From: Rhizorhabdus phycosphaerae | Lineage (GTDB): Bacteria; Pseudomonadota; Alphaproteobacteria; Sphingomonadales; Sphingomonadaceae | Assembly: GCF_011044255.1 (NCBI RefSeq) | Contig: NZ_CP049107.1 | Coordinates: 868,001 to 932,000, forward strand | Direction: 5' to 3' | Length of the DNA stretch: 64,000 nucleotides | Shown: one piece after another, positions 1-8,127 of the stretch | How the letters are laid out: the number at the start of each line of letters is the position of its first letter | Numbering within the stretch: position 1 is the first letter of the stretch | Notes under the pieces: model-generated | Databases searched by the model: none | What the model was told of the DNA's origin: nothing | Seen by the model: the letters and a program-made list of their open reading frames with translations, nothing else | Translations under genes and position numbers: made by a program

Positions 1-726
1 GTGCAGGGTGAAGCCCATCGCCGCAGCAGCCCAGCCCGAATAGCTGTTCAGCATCGACACCACGACCGGCATGTCCGCGCCGCCGATCGGGATGATCAGC
101 AGGAAGCCGATGACGAAGCTGAGCGCAGTGATGGTGAAGAACACCCACTGGGAGTCGTCGGTCAGGAAATAGCCGATCAGGCCCAGGATCGCGGCGAGCG
201 TGCCCAGGTTGATCACATGGCGCGCCGGCAGCATGATCGGCGAGCCCGACATGTTGCCGTTGAGCTTCAGGAAGGCGATGACCGATCCCGAAAAGGTGAT
301 CGCACCGATCGCGACGCCAAGGCCCATCTCGATCCGGCTGACCTGCAGGATGTGCCCAGTCACCTGATCGACGATGCCGAAATCGGCCGGGTTCAGGAAC
401 GCCGCACCTGCGACCAGCACCGCCGCAAGGCCGACCAGCGAGTGGAAGGCGGCAACGAGCTGGGGCATCGCCGTCATGGCGATGCGCTGAGCGGTCACGT
501 AACCGATGACGCCACCGATCGCGATGGCGATTCCGATCTCGACGAGGCCGGTGTTATGCAGGATCAGCGTCGTGGCGACGGCGATCAGCATGCCGATCAT
601 GCCGAAGCGGTTGCCGCGGCGCGAGGTGGCGGGGCTCGAAAGTCCGCGCAGCGCGAGGATGAACAATACCCCCGATATCAGATAGGCGAGCGATGCCCAG
701 GCGGGCGTGGCAGCGAGTTCATGCAT
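1..726 (-). CDS. pntB: NAD(P) transhydrogenase subunit beta (N-terminal part)
   Basis: This is the membrane and NADP(H)-binding subunit of the proton-translocating transhydrogenase, which uses the proton gradient to make NADPH from NADH. The window holds the first 242 residues; the gene runs off the left edge, so the NADP-binding domain is outside. The visible part is a series of hydrophobic helices beginning MHELAATPAW, and it includes the conserved stretch SRIEMGLGVAIGAITFSGS. The start chosen is the ATG at 724-726, 21 bp after the stop of the second alpha gene. It is the last visible member of a minus-strand operon with the two alpha genes. The identification rests on family resemblance and gene order and is very secure. 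Confidence 0.95.
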   Translation of the reverse strand, partial: MHELAATPAWASLAYLISGVLFILALRGLSSPATSRRGNRFGMIGMLIAVATTLILHNTGLVEIGIAIAIGGVIGYVTAQRIAMTAMPQLVAAFHSLVGLAAVLVAGAAFLNPADFGIVDQVTGHILQVSRIEMGLGVAIGAITFSGSVIAFLKLNGNMSGSPIMLPARHVINLGTLAAILGLIGYFLTDDSQWVFFTITALSFVIGFLLIIPIGGADMPVVVSMLNSYSGWAAAAMGFTLH

Positions 727-747
727 GTCTATATCCCCCTGCCCGAC

Positions 748-1038
748 TCAGCCCTTGCGGTCTTTTTTCTTGTACATCGCCAGCATCCGTTCGGTGACTG
801 CGAAGCCGCCGAAGATGTTGATGCTCGCGAAGACTACGGCCACGAGGCCGAGATATTTGCCGAGTGCGCCGCCCGAGGCGGTCGCGCTTGCGATCAGCGC
901 GCCGACGATGATGACCGACGAAATGGCGTTCGTGACCGCCATCAACGGCGTGTGCAGCGCGGGCGTGACCGACCAGACGACATAATAGCCGACGAAGCAG
1001 GCCATGACGAAGATCGACAGGATCGAGATGAAGTCCAT
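748..1038 (-). CDS. pntAb: NAD(P) transhydrogenase subunit alpha, membrane part
   Basis: This 96-residue protein has three predicted membrane helices (about residues 4-24, 37-57 and 62-82) and a basic C-terminal tail ending KKKDRKG. It corresponds to the separate membrane fragment of the alpha subunit found in alphaproteobacteria such as Rhodospirillum, where the alpha chain is split into two genes. It should form part of the proton channel with PntB. It lies 18 bp after the soluble alpha gene and 21 bp before pntB, on the same strand, so co-transcription is very likely. Confidence 0.93.
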   Translation of the reverse strand: MDFISILSIFVMACFVGYYVVWSVTPALHTPLMAVTNAISSVIIVGALIASATASGGALGKYLGLVAVVFASINIFGGFAVTERMLAMYKKKDRKG

Positions 1039-1056
1039 ATGTTCCCCCTTCCCCGA

Positions 1057-2178
1057 TCAGCCGAGCAGCCGGGCGTTGACGACCTTGCCGCCCTGCGTCA
1101 GTCGGATCGCGTCGCCGATCTCCTCGTCGAGGATCGGCTTGTTGGCTTCCTTGTCCCAGAAGGCGCTGAGGAAGTTGAACAGGTTGCGCGAGAAGAGCGC
1201 CGACGAGTCCGCCGCGAGCGTGCCCGCCATGTTCTTTGCGCCGACGATCTTGACGCCGTGGCGCACGACCGTTTCACCCGCGACGCAACCTTCGACATTG
1301 CCGCCGCTTTCGGCGGCGAGGTCGACGATCACCGAGCCAGGCCGCATCGTCGCGATCTGCGCGTCGGAAATCAGGCGCGGCGCGGCACGGCCCGGGATGA
1401 GCGCGGTGGTGATGACGATGTCCTGCTTGGCGATGTGCGCGGAGACCAGTTCGGCCTGGGCCTTCTGATATTCCTCGGACATTTCGGTGGCATAGCCGCC
1501 GGCGCCTTCACCCTCGATACCGGCGACCTTCTCGACGAAGATCGGCTTGGCACCGAGCGACATGATCTGTTCACGGGTCGCGGAGCGGACGTCGGTCGCG
1601 GAGACCTGCGCCCCAAGCCGCCGCGCGGTCGCGATCGCCTGGAGGCCGGCAACGCCGACGCCCATGATGAAGGCGCGCGCGGCGGAAACCGTGCCCGCCG
1701 CCGTCATCATCATCGGGAAGGCGCGGCCATATTCGTTCGCCGCGACGAGCACGGCCTTATAGCCGGCGAGGTTCGACTGTGACGACAGGATATCCATCGA
1801 CTGCGCACGCGTGATGCGCGGCATGAACTCCATCGCCAGCGCCTCGAAGCCCTTGGCGGCGTAGGCGTCGACCCGTGCCCGCTCACCGAAGGGGTTCATC
1901 CCCGCGACGACCCAGGCACCGGGCTTGGCGCCGCCGAGCGAATCCGGGTCCGGCCCCTGTATCCCCAGGACGATGTCCGCACCGGCCAGCGTCGACGGGC
2001 GATCACCGACCACGGCACCGGCCGCGGCATAATCATTGTCGGCGATGGAAGCGGTGACTCCGGCCCCGGCCTCGACTGCGACTTCGGCCCCGAGCGCAAT
2101 GAATTTCTTCACAGTCTCGGGGGTGGCGGATACCCGGGTTTCCCCAGCGGCCGCCTCCTTAAGTACCGCTATCCTCAA
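1057..2178 (-). CDS. pntAa: NAD(P) transhydrogenase subunit alpha, NAD-binding part
   Basis: This 373-residue cytoplasmic subunit binds NAD(H) and passes hydride to NADP bound on PntB. It belongs to the alanine dehydrogenase/PNT family: the N-terminal domain starts MRIAVLKEAAAGETRV, and a Rossmann nucleotide-binding loop GVGVAGLQ sits at residues 173-180. The length matches the soluble half of split transhydrogenases, and the membrane half is the next gene. Only 4 bp separate its start from the stop of the upstream small oxidase subunit, which suggests the two are transcribed together. Confidence 0.95.
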   Translation of the reverse strand: MRIAVLKEAAAGETRVSATPETVKKFIALGAEVAVEAGAGVTASIADNDYAAAGAVVGDRPSTLAGADIVLGIQGPDPDSLGGAKPGAWVVAGMNPFGERARVDAYAAKGFEALAMEFMPRITRAQSMDILSSQSNLAGYKAVLVAANEYGRAFPMMMTAAGTVSAARAFIMGVGVAGLQAIATARRLGAQVSATDVRSATREQIMSLGAKPIFVEKVAGIEGEGAGGYATEMSEEYQKAQAELVSAHIAKQDIVITTALIPGRAAPRLISDAQIATMRPGSVIVDLAAESGGNVEGCVAGETVVRHGVKIVGAKNMAGTLAADSSALFSRNLFNFLSAFWDKEANKPILDEEIGDAIRLTQGGKVVNARLLG

Positions 2179-2182
2179 GGGA

Positions 2183-2326
2183 TCAGCCCTTGGGCGCGAT
2201 CAGGAAGACAACGAACAGTCCGGTGGCCGCGCTGAGGATCGTGCCCCACTTCAGCAGGCCCAGAAAGCCCGAATAGGTGTTGTTGTGAGCCTTGTAGTCC
2301 ATCGGCGCACCATGATCGTCAGACAT
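2183..2326 (-). CDS. aa3-type cytochrome c oxidase subunit IV (small)
   Basis: This is a 47-residue protein with a soluble N-terminus containing MDYKAHNNTYSGF followed by one transmembrane helix (about residues 26-44), ending APKG. That pattern is the bacterial aa3-type cytochrome c oxidase subunit IV family (COX4_pro_2), a small accessory helix of the terminal oxidase. It lies directly upstream of the transhydrogenase genes on the same strand with a 4-bp gap. A GGGTGG stretch just before the ATG may serve as the ribosome binding site. Family assignment is good; the functional link to the transhydrogenase is inferred from position only. Confidence 0.85.
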   Translation of the reverse strand: MSDDHGAPMDYKAHNNTYSGFLGLLKWGTILSAATGLFVVFLIAPKG

Positions 2327-2480
2327 ATTCCACCCCTCGCAAAGACGGTATTTTCCGCGTCCTTCTAGTCCGAGGGCAACAGCGCCTCAAGGAGAAATGC
2401 CGTCGGGGCGCCCGCCATTTGTACCAGTTTAATTTTGCTTAGCTTTTCTTTGCTACGCCCCTGCCCAGAAGGAGTAGCGG

Positions 2481-3956
2481 ATGCGTCGCGACGGTCCCCC
2501 GGGGCTCTTGCTGGTCGATGCCGAGCCTGCCCAGGCCGGCCTGATGAGCGCTGTCGCGCAACGTGCGGGGTGGCGCGTCTTCCGTGCCGTCGATACGGAA
2601 TCCGCCAAGCGATCGGCCGAGAATGCAGCAGCCGGCGGGCATCGGGTCGACGCCATGCTGGTCGATCTCTGGTCGCCGGATGGTGACGCCATGGCCTCCG
2701 TCACCGATCTGCGCCAGGCGCTGCCCTCGCTCCCGCTCATCGTCATCACCGCGCAAGATTCGGCCGATCTCGCTGTGCGCGCCATGCGGGCCGGTGCTCA
2801 TGACGTGCTGATCAAGCCGCTGGCTTCGGCGACCCTGATCGCCGCCCTCGACGGATCGGTGCCAGCCGCGACACGCCAGCAGGGCGAGTTGCGCCCATTG
2901 GCGGAAAAATGGTCCGAACCGCTCGATTTCGACGGCGTCGTCGGGACCGCTGCCGGTTTCCGGCGCGCGCTCGACACCGCGATGCGCGCGGCGGCCACCC
3001 CCGCCGCAATCCTGATCGAAGGCGAGAGCGGCGTAGGCAAAGAGGTCCTGGCGCAGGCGATCCACCGCGCGTCGGCGGTTCGCGACGGCCCGCTCGTAAC
3101 CGTCAATTGTGGAGCAATACCCGCCAATCTCGTCGAATCCGAGCTGTTCGGGCACGAACGGGGGGCCTTCACCGGCGCCTTCGAACGGCGACGCGGCCTG
3201 TTCGCGGCAGCCGATGGCGGCACGATCTTCCTCGACGAGATCGGCGAGTTGCCGGCCGATGCACAGGCGAAGCTGCTGCGCGTGCTCCAGTCCGGCGAGA
3301 TCCGGCCGATCGGTGCCGCCACCGCAACGCGGATCACCGTCCGGGTCGTCGCGGCCACCAATCGGCGCCTGTCCGAGGACGTGGTGGCGGGACGATTCCG
3401 CGAAGACCTGTTCTACCGCTTGGCCGTCGTGCCGGTTCTGCTGCCGCCTCTCCGTGAGCGGCGCGAGGATATCGGTGCACTGGCCGTCCATCTGCTCGAG
3501 AGAATCGCGCGGCAACTCGACCTGCCCTCGCTCTCGCTCGATGGCGAAGCGCTCGCGCTGCTGCGCGACCATGACTGGCCGGGCAATGTCCGGCAGTTAC
3601 ACAACGCCTTGTTCCGGGCGGCAATATTCTGCCAGGACGGGATATTGCGCGAACGGGACTTTCCCCAGATACGGCAGGCACGCGCGGCGCCCCCTGCCCC
3701 GCCCGCCAATGACGACATGCCGGTCGCCGCAGCATCGAACTTCGCGTCCAGCGCACCGGCGCCCGTTCCGACGAGCCTGCCCCTGTTCGGACCGGACGGC
3801 CATGTGCGACCGATCGAGGACATCGAGGCCGACCTGATCCGTCTGGCGATCGGCCATTATCGTGGCCGCATGACCGAGGTGGCCCGGCGCCTGCGCATCG
3901 GGCGATCGACGCTCTACCGCAAGCTGGGCGAACTGGGGATCGAACAGGCCGGCTGA
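2481..3956 (+). CDS. Sigma-54-dependent response regulator (NtrC family)
   Basis: This 491-residue activator has three modules. The receiver (about 8-125) has D62 as likely phosphoacceptor and K112 as the conserved lysine. The AAA+ domain (about 150-380) has Walker A GESGVGKE at 181-188, the sigma-54 contact loop GAFTGA at 228-233 and Walker B GGTIFLDE at 246-253. A Fis-type helix-turn-helix closes the protein (RLRIGRSTLYRKL). It should activate sigma-54 promoters after phosphorylation. No partner histidine kinase lies beside it. An AAGGAG ribosome site at 2469-2474 fixes the start. It lies about 90 bp upstream of the polyketide operon on the same strand and might control it, but that is only inference. 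Confidence 0.93.
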   Translation: MRRDGPPGLLLVDAEPAQAGLMSAVAQRAGWRVFRAVDTESAKRSAENAAAGGHRVDAMLVDLWSPDGDAMASVTDLRQALPSLPLIVITAQDSADLAVRAMRAGAHDVLIKPLASATLIAALDGSVPAATRQQGELRPLAEKWSEPLDFDGVVGTAAGFRRALDTAMRAAATPAAILIEGESGVGKEVLAQAIHRASAVRDGPLVTVNCGAIPANLVESELFGHERGAFTGAFERRRGLFAAADGGTIFLDEIGELPADAQAKLLRVLQSGEIRPIGAATATRITVRVVAATNRRLSEDVVAGRFREDLFYRLAVVPVLLPPLRERREDIGALAVHLLERIARQLDLPSLSLDGEALALLRDHDWPGNVRQLHNALFRAAIFCQDGILRERDFPQIRQARAAPPAPPANDDMPVAAASNFASSAPAPVPTSLPLFGPDGHVRPIEDIEADLIRLAIGHYRGRMTEVARRLRIGRSTLYRKLGELGIEQAG

Positions 3957-4047
3957 CCCGCCCCGGTTCGATCACCGGCCCGCGACTGGCGCTTGTGCCG
4001 CTTCCCATGACGTGGGACAAAGCGCCGATGCCGTGCGTTGCCCTGCC

Positions 4048-5106
4048 ATGACCGCCCATATCCACGCCATCGGCACCGCCGTACCGCCGTACGCCATTCA
4101 CCAGACCTTCGTCGATTGGGCGGCAGGTCGGCTCGAGGGGCGCGATCAGGCGCTTTTCCGGCGGATGGCGGCACGATCCGCGATCGACGAGCGCTACACG
4201 GTGCTGCCCCCCTCGCCCGCTGGCGGATCGCAGGTCGACCCCGGCGGCTTCTACGGCGCTGCGATGCCCTCCACCGCCGAACGCATGGCCTGCTACGCGC
4301 ACGAAGCTCCCGCACTCGCGCTGCGGGCGATCGACGATCTCTCGACACGGGTTCCGCTCGGCGACATCACCCATCTCGTCGTGGCAAGCTGCACCGGCTT
4401 CGTCGCGCCGGGGGTCGACCAGATCATCGCGCGGCGTCTGGGCCTGTCGGGTTCGATCGAACGCACCCTTGTCGGCTTCATGGGCTGCTATGCGGCGGTC
4501 GCCGCGCTGCGCGTCGCGCATCACATCGCCCGCTCAGACGAAAGCGCCCGCATATTGGTCGTCACGGTCGAACTCTGCTCGCTCCACATGCAGGACAGCA
4601 GCGACGTCGGATCGCTGATGGCACAACTGCAATTCGCCGACGGGGCGGCCGCCGCGATCGTTTCGGCCCAACCCGCCGGCATCGCGATCGACCGTTTCTT
4701 TGCGGCGACCCTACCCGAGAGCGGCGAGCTTATCCGCTGGGACATCGGCAATGAGGGCTTCGTCATGCATCTGTCGGGCGAGGTGCCGACGCGCATCGCC
4801 GGCGCGCTCGCCGACCCGCAGCTGCGCCGCGCGATCCTCGGCGACCGGGCACCGGATGCGCCAACCGACTGGGCGGTCCATGCCGGCGGGCGATCGATCC
4901 TCGATGCGGTCCAGTCGGGCTTCGGGCTCGCCCCGGACGCGTTGACTGTCTCGCGGAACATATTGCGTCGCTGGGGCAATATGTCGTCCTCTACATTGAT
5001 GTTCGTCCTCGCCGACATGCTGGCCCAGGAAAGGCCGCTCGATGGCCTGGCCGTCGCTTTCGGGCCCGGCCTCGCCGCCGAGGGTTTTGCGTTGCGCAGC
5101 GCCTGA
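4048..5106 (+). CDS. Type III polyketide synthase
   Basis: This 352-residue enzyme is a chalcone-synthase-like homodimeric ketosynthase that would extend an acyl-CoA starter with malonyl-CoA units. The catalytic triad is visible as C115 (in VVASCTGF), H278 (in WAVHAGGRS) and N311 (in GNMSSSTL). An upstream in-frame start at 4012 exists, but the ATG at 4048 gives the usual family N-terminus MTAHIHAIGTAVPP. Its stop overlaps the start of the methyltransferase gene by one base (TGATG), so the three genes form one operon. The starter unit and product cannot be read from sequence; alkylresorcinols or alkylpyrones are typical of bacterial relatives. Confidence 0.92.
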   Translation: MTAHIHAIGTAVPPYAIHQTFVDWAAGRLEGRDQALFRRMAARSAIDERYTVLPPSPAGGSQVDPGGFYGAAMPSTAERMACYAHEAPALALRAIDDLSTRVPLGDITHLVVASCTGFVAPGVDQIIARRLGLSGSIERTLVGFMGCYAAVAALRVAHHIARSDESARILVVTVELCSLHMQDSSDVGSLMAQLQFADGAAAAIVSAQPAGIAIDRFFAATLPESGELIRWDIGNEGFVMHLSGEVPTRIAGALADPQLRRAILGDRAPDAPTDWAVHAGGRSILDAVQSGFGLAPDALTVSRNILRRWGNMSSSTLMFVLADMLAQERPLDGLAVAFGPGLAAEGFALRSA

Positions 5107-5819
5107 TGCGCTCGCTCGCCAGCCCTGCGCAGGAAAGCGAGCAGATGGATGCCGCCGATCTCGACCCGGCCACCTATGCGCGCGTTCTGACCGATCTGGC
5201 GCGGGTAAACCGCTGGACGCTGGCGGCGCGTCCCACGCTCGACTTCGTGTCCCGCGTGGTCGGCGAGCGCGATCGTTTCACCCTGCTCGACGTGGGCTAT
5301 GGCGATGGCGACCTGCTGCGCAAGATCGCGCGCTGGGCGGAAAAGCGCGGCAAGACCGCGGTGATGACCGGGATCGACCTCAACGCCAAGAGCGCCCGGA
5401 TCGCCTGGAGGGCTACACCCGATCGCTATGACATCGAGTTTCTGACCGGCGACTATCGCGAGCATCTCGACTCCGGCGAAGCGCGCGAAGGCTATGACCT
5501 TATAGTGAGCAGCCTGGTCGCCCACCATATGAGCCACGATCAGCTCGTCGAATTCCTGCGCGCAATGGAGCGCCATGCCCGGCTGGGCTGGCACATCAAC
5601 GACCTCCATCGGCACCGTTTCGCCTATCTCGGCTATCCGCTGCTCGCTCGGGCGATGGGCTGGCACAGGATCGTGCGCGAGGATGGCCAATTGTCGATCG
5701 CGCGCGCCTTTCGGCCTGCCGAATGGCGGCCGATTCTCGACGAAGCCGGGCTTCCGCCGGCAAGTGCCACCGTCCACACCCGCTTCCCGTTCCGGATATG
5801 CTTAGACCGGACGCGCTGA
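5106..5819 (+). CDS. Class I SAM-dependent methyltransferase in the polyketide operon
   Basis: This 237-residue protein carries a class I S-adenosylmethionine-binding motif LLDVGYGDGDLL at about residues 60-71 and an acidic residue at the end of the next strand (GIDLN). It probably methylates the product of the adjacent type III polyketide synthase, either on a ring hydroxyl or on carbon. Its start overlaps the synthase stop, and its last 22 bases overlap the flavoprotein gene. Assignment to the methyltransferase fold is firm; the substrate is inferred from the operon only. Confidence 0.88.
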   Translation: MRSLASPAQESEQMDAADLDPATYARVLTDLARVNRWTLAARPTLDFVSRVVGERDRFTLLDVGYGDGDLLRKIARWAEKRGKTAVMTGIDLNAKSARIAWRATPDRYDIEFLTGDYREHLDSGEAREGYDLIVSSLVAHHMSHDQLVEFLRAMERHARLGWHINDLHRHRFAYLGYPLLARAMGWHRIVREDGQLSIARAFRPAEWRPILDEAGLPPASATVHTRFPFRICLDRTR

Positions 5820-6916
5820 TCGCGGGCGGCGGACCGGCCGGAGCGGCCGTCGCGCTGCAACTCGCCCGGGCGGGTCGGCGCCCGCTGCTCGTCGACCGCC
5901 AGCGCGAGCGGGCCGATCCGGTCTGCGGCGGTTTCATGGGCGGGGACGCGATCGCGTCGCTCGCCGCACTCGGCATCGACGTTCAAGGGCTGGGGGCGCA
6001 TCCGATCACCCGCGCCCGCATCTTTGCCGGACGCCGCGTGGCCGAAGCCCCCCTGCCGTTTCAGGCTGCAGGACTGTCGCGCGCCTGTCTGGACGAGCAT
6101 CTGCTGACGCTTGCCGCCGCGGCCGGTGCCGGGATCGAACGCGGCGTGACCATCCGGCAGGCCTTTCCCGACCGACTGACGGTCGATCTGGCGGACGGCG
6201 CATCGCTTACGGGCGACGCGCTGTTCCTCGCGACGGGCAAGCATGAACTGCGCGGTGCCGCGCGGCCCGTCGCCATGGGGAACGATCCTGCGCTTGGGCT
6301 GCGGACCCGGCTCGAACCCGGCGAAGCGCTTCTCCACGGTCTGACGGGCGTGATCGAACTCCACCTGTTCCGCCACGGCTATGCCGGATTGCTGCTGCAG
6401 GAGGATGGCGGCGCCAATCTCTGCCTGTCGGTCGCGCAGTCACGCCTCAAGGCAGCAGGCGGCGACCCCGCACGTCTGATCGAGGAGATCGCCTGCGAGA
6501 CACCGGTTCTGGGCGACCGCTTCGCGGGTGCAACCTCGGTCGGCCCCTGGGTCAGCATAGCTCGCGTGCCCTATGGCTGGCGGGCGCGACAGACCACGCC
6601 CGGACTGTTCCGGCTGGGCGATCAGGCGGCAGTCATCGCCAGTCTGGCCGGAGACGGGGTGGCCATCGCGCTCGCTAGCGCCGCCCGCGCCGCCCGCGAC
6701 TATCTCCGCGAAGGACCGGCGGGCGCTGTCACTTATCAGCCCGGCTTCGCGCGGCAGACCGCCCGCCCCGTCCTGCTCGCCGAAAGCCTGCGCCGCACGG
6801 GCGAGCGGCCGATGCTGGCGGGTGCACTGCTGGCGCTTCTGGGCCAAGCCCCCGGCCTCATTACCCGCGCTGCCGCGCTTACACGGACCGATAGGGAAGA
6901 GGTCGCATCACCCTGA
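5798..6916 (+). CDS. FAD-dependent oxidoreductase / monooxygenase of the polyketide operon
   Basis: This 372-residue flavoprotein belongs to the geranylgeranyl reductase/aromatic hydroxylase superfamily. The FAD dinucleotide loop GGGPAGAA is at residues 10-17, and the second FAD motif appears near the C-terminus as RLGDQAAVIASLAGDGV. The ATG at 5798 was chosen because it places the FAD motif right at the N-terminus, as in the family; a longer in-frame start at 5723 would add 25 unrelated residues. It probably hydroxylates or otherwise oxidises the methylated polyketide. It ends 8 bp before the convergent LysR-family gene. Confidence 0.88.
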   Translation: MLRPDALIAGGGPAGAAVALQLARAGRRPLLVDRQRERADPVCGGFMGGDAIASLAALGIDVQGLGAHPITRARIFAGRRVAEAPLPFQAAGLSRACLDEHLLTLAAAAGAGIERGVTIRQAFPDRLTVDLADGASLTGDALFLATGKHELRGAARPVAMGNDPALGLRTRLEPGEALLHGLTGVIELHLFRHGYAGLLLQEDGGANLCLSVAQSRLKAAGGDPARLIEEIACETPVLGDRFAGATSVGPWVSIARVPYGWRARQTTPGLFRLGDQAAVIASLAGDGVAIALASAARAARDYLREGPAGAVTYQPGFARQTARPVLLAESLRRTGERPMLAGALLALLGQAPGLITRAAALTRTDREEVASP

Positions 6917-6923
6917 GGACGGC

Positions 6924-7709
6924 TCAGTCGCCGGTCAGCGTGGCGACGAGCGCCTTGACCTTCTTCTGGCGCCATTGCGGCGTAGGGGCGACGAGCCAGT
7001 AGGCGCGCGGCGACGGGATCGGCTCGCCATGGGCGCGGACCCGGCCTTCGATGATGTCCCGCTCGACCAGCAAGGCAGGGACGTGGGCGGTACCGAAGCC
7101 GGCGGCGGCGGCATCGATCGCCAGCCCGGCATCGGCGACAGCCAGCGTCGCGTCGCGATCCTGCGACGGGCAGCCCGGCCAGGCGATCGGCGCGCCCTGG
7201 GCCAGGCCGACGCGCACCAGCGAGCCATCGGCCAGGCGCACGCCCTCATGGTCGCCGGGGCCCTCGGCATAGACGATCGCAAGGTCGAGATTGGCCTGGG
7301 TGAAATCGAGCCCTTCGTCCGCCGACAGCAGGACGAAGCGCAGCTCGGGATCGTCGCGGCCGAAATCGGCGAGGCGCGGCGCGAGCCATTTGGCGGTGAA
7401 GTCGCGCGGCGCAGCGATGGTCAGCGTCTTCGACGACTGGCCCGCCTGCATCGCGCGCACCGCTTCCTCGAACTGAAGGAAGCCTGCCCGCAGCGCGTCA
7501 AGCCCCGCCTCGCCCTCGGGCGTCAGTTCAAGGCCCTTGGCCGTGCGCCGGAACAGCACGACGCCCAGCGTGTCCTCCAGCGCACGAATCTGCTGCCCGA
7601 CCGCCGCCGGCGTCACCGCCAGTTCGTCCGCCGCGCGGGTGAAGGACAGGTGCCGCGCCGCCGCGTCGAGAACGCGCAGACCGTTGAGGGGAAGATGCGT
7701 CCGCTTCAT
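6924..7709 (-). CDS. LysR-family transcriptional regulator (GcvA-like)
   Basis: This 261-residue protein has an N-terminal winged helix-turn-helix (residues 7-66, LRVLDAAARHLSFTRAADEL then VTPAAVGQQIRALE) and a C-terminal ligand-binding domain of periplasmic-binding-protein type. The opening MKRTHLPLNGLRVLDAAARH resembles GcvA-type regulators. It is a little shorter than the usual 300 residues. It starts 13 bp after apaG on the same strand, so it may be the last gene of a metZ-apaG-lysR unit, although LysR genes often have their own promoter. The effector is unknown. Confidence 0.9.
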   Translation of the reverse strand: MKRTHLPLNGLRVLDAAARHLSFTRAADELAVTPAAVGQQIRALEDTLGVVLFRRTAKGLELTPEGEAGLDALRAGFLQFEEAVRAMQAGQSSKTLTIAAPRDFTAKWLAPRLADFGRDDPELRFVLLSADEGLDFTQANLDLAIVYAEGPGDHEGVRLADGSLVRVGLAQGAPIAWPGCPSQDRDATLAVADAGLAIDAAAAGFGTAHVPALLVERDIIEGRVRAHGEPIPSPRAYWLVAPTPQWRQKKVKALVATLTGD

Positions 7710-7722
7710 CGTGCCGTACCCG

Positions 7723-8127
7723 TCAGAGCGCCACCGCCGGGCCGATCAGCGGGAAGCGCGGGATCGCCGCCTCGAAGGTCGATCCATCCTCGGCGACCAT
7801 ATGATAGCTGCCTTCCATCGAGCCCGTCGGCGTCTGCAGCGGACAGCCCGACACATAATCGAACGACTGGCCCGGCTCGATCACGGGCTGTTCGCCGACC
7901 ACGCCCTCGCCGCGCACGTCGTGCTTCACGCCGCGCCCGTCGGTGATAAGCCAGTGGCGCGTGAGCAGCTGTACCGCCTGCGCGCCCTCATTCTCGATGC
8001 GGATATGATAGGACCAGAACCAGCGGCCGCGCCCCGGTTCCGACTGTTCGGGCATGAAAGACACGGCCACCCGCACCACGACGCCACGGGTCTGCGCGAC
8101 ATGCGGGAAGAGCGCCTTCATGATCAT
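7723..8127 (-). CDS. apaG: ApaG protein (fibronectin III-like fold)
   Basis: This 134-residue single-domain protein matches the ApaG family, with the conserved core WFWSYHIRIENEGAQAVQLL, then RHWLITD and the C-terminal G-MEGSYHMV stretch. ApaG has been linked to cobalt/magnesium tolerance in enterobacteria, but its molecular role is not settled. The start codon at 8125-8127 overlaps the stop of metZ (ATGA); an alternative ATG two codons later (8121) is possible. In sphingomonads apaG commonly follows metZ, as here. Confidence 0.93.
   Translation of the reverse strand: MIMKALFPHVAQTRGVVVRVAVSFMPEQSEPGRGRWFWSYHIRIENEGAQAVQLLTRHWLITDGRGVKHDVRGEGVVGEQPVIEPGQSFDYVSGCPLQTPTGSMEGSYHMVAEDGSTFEAAIPRFPLIGPAVAL

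Noticed and set aside
1-1782. A long plus-strand open frame of 593 codons
   Set aside because: It is the antisense shadow of the transhydrogenase genes; its composition is Arg/Asp-rich and matches no family. Similar long shadows oppose many genes in this GC-rich window.
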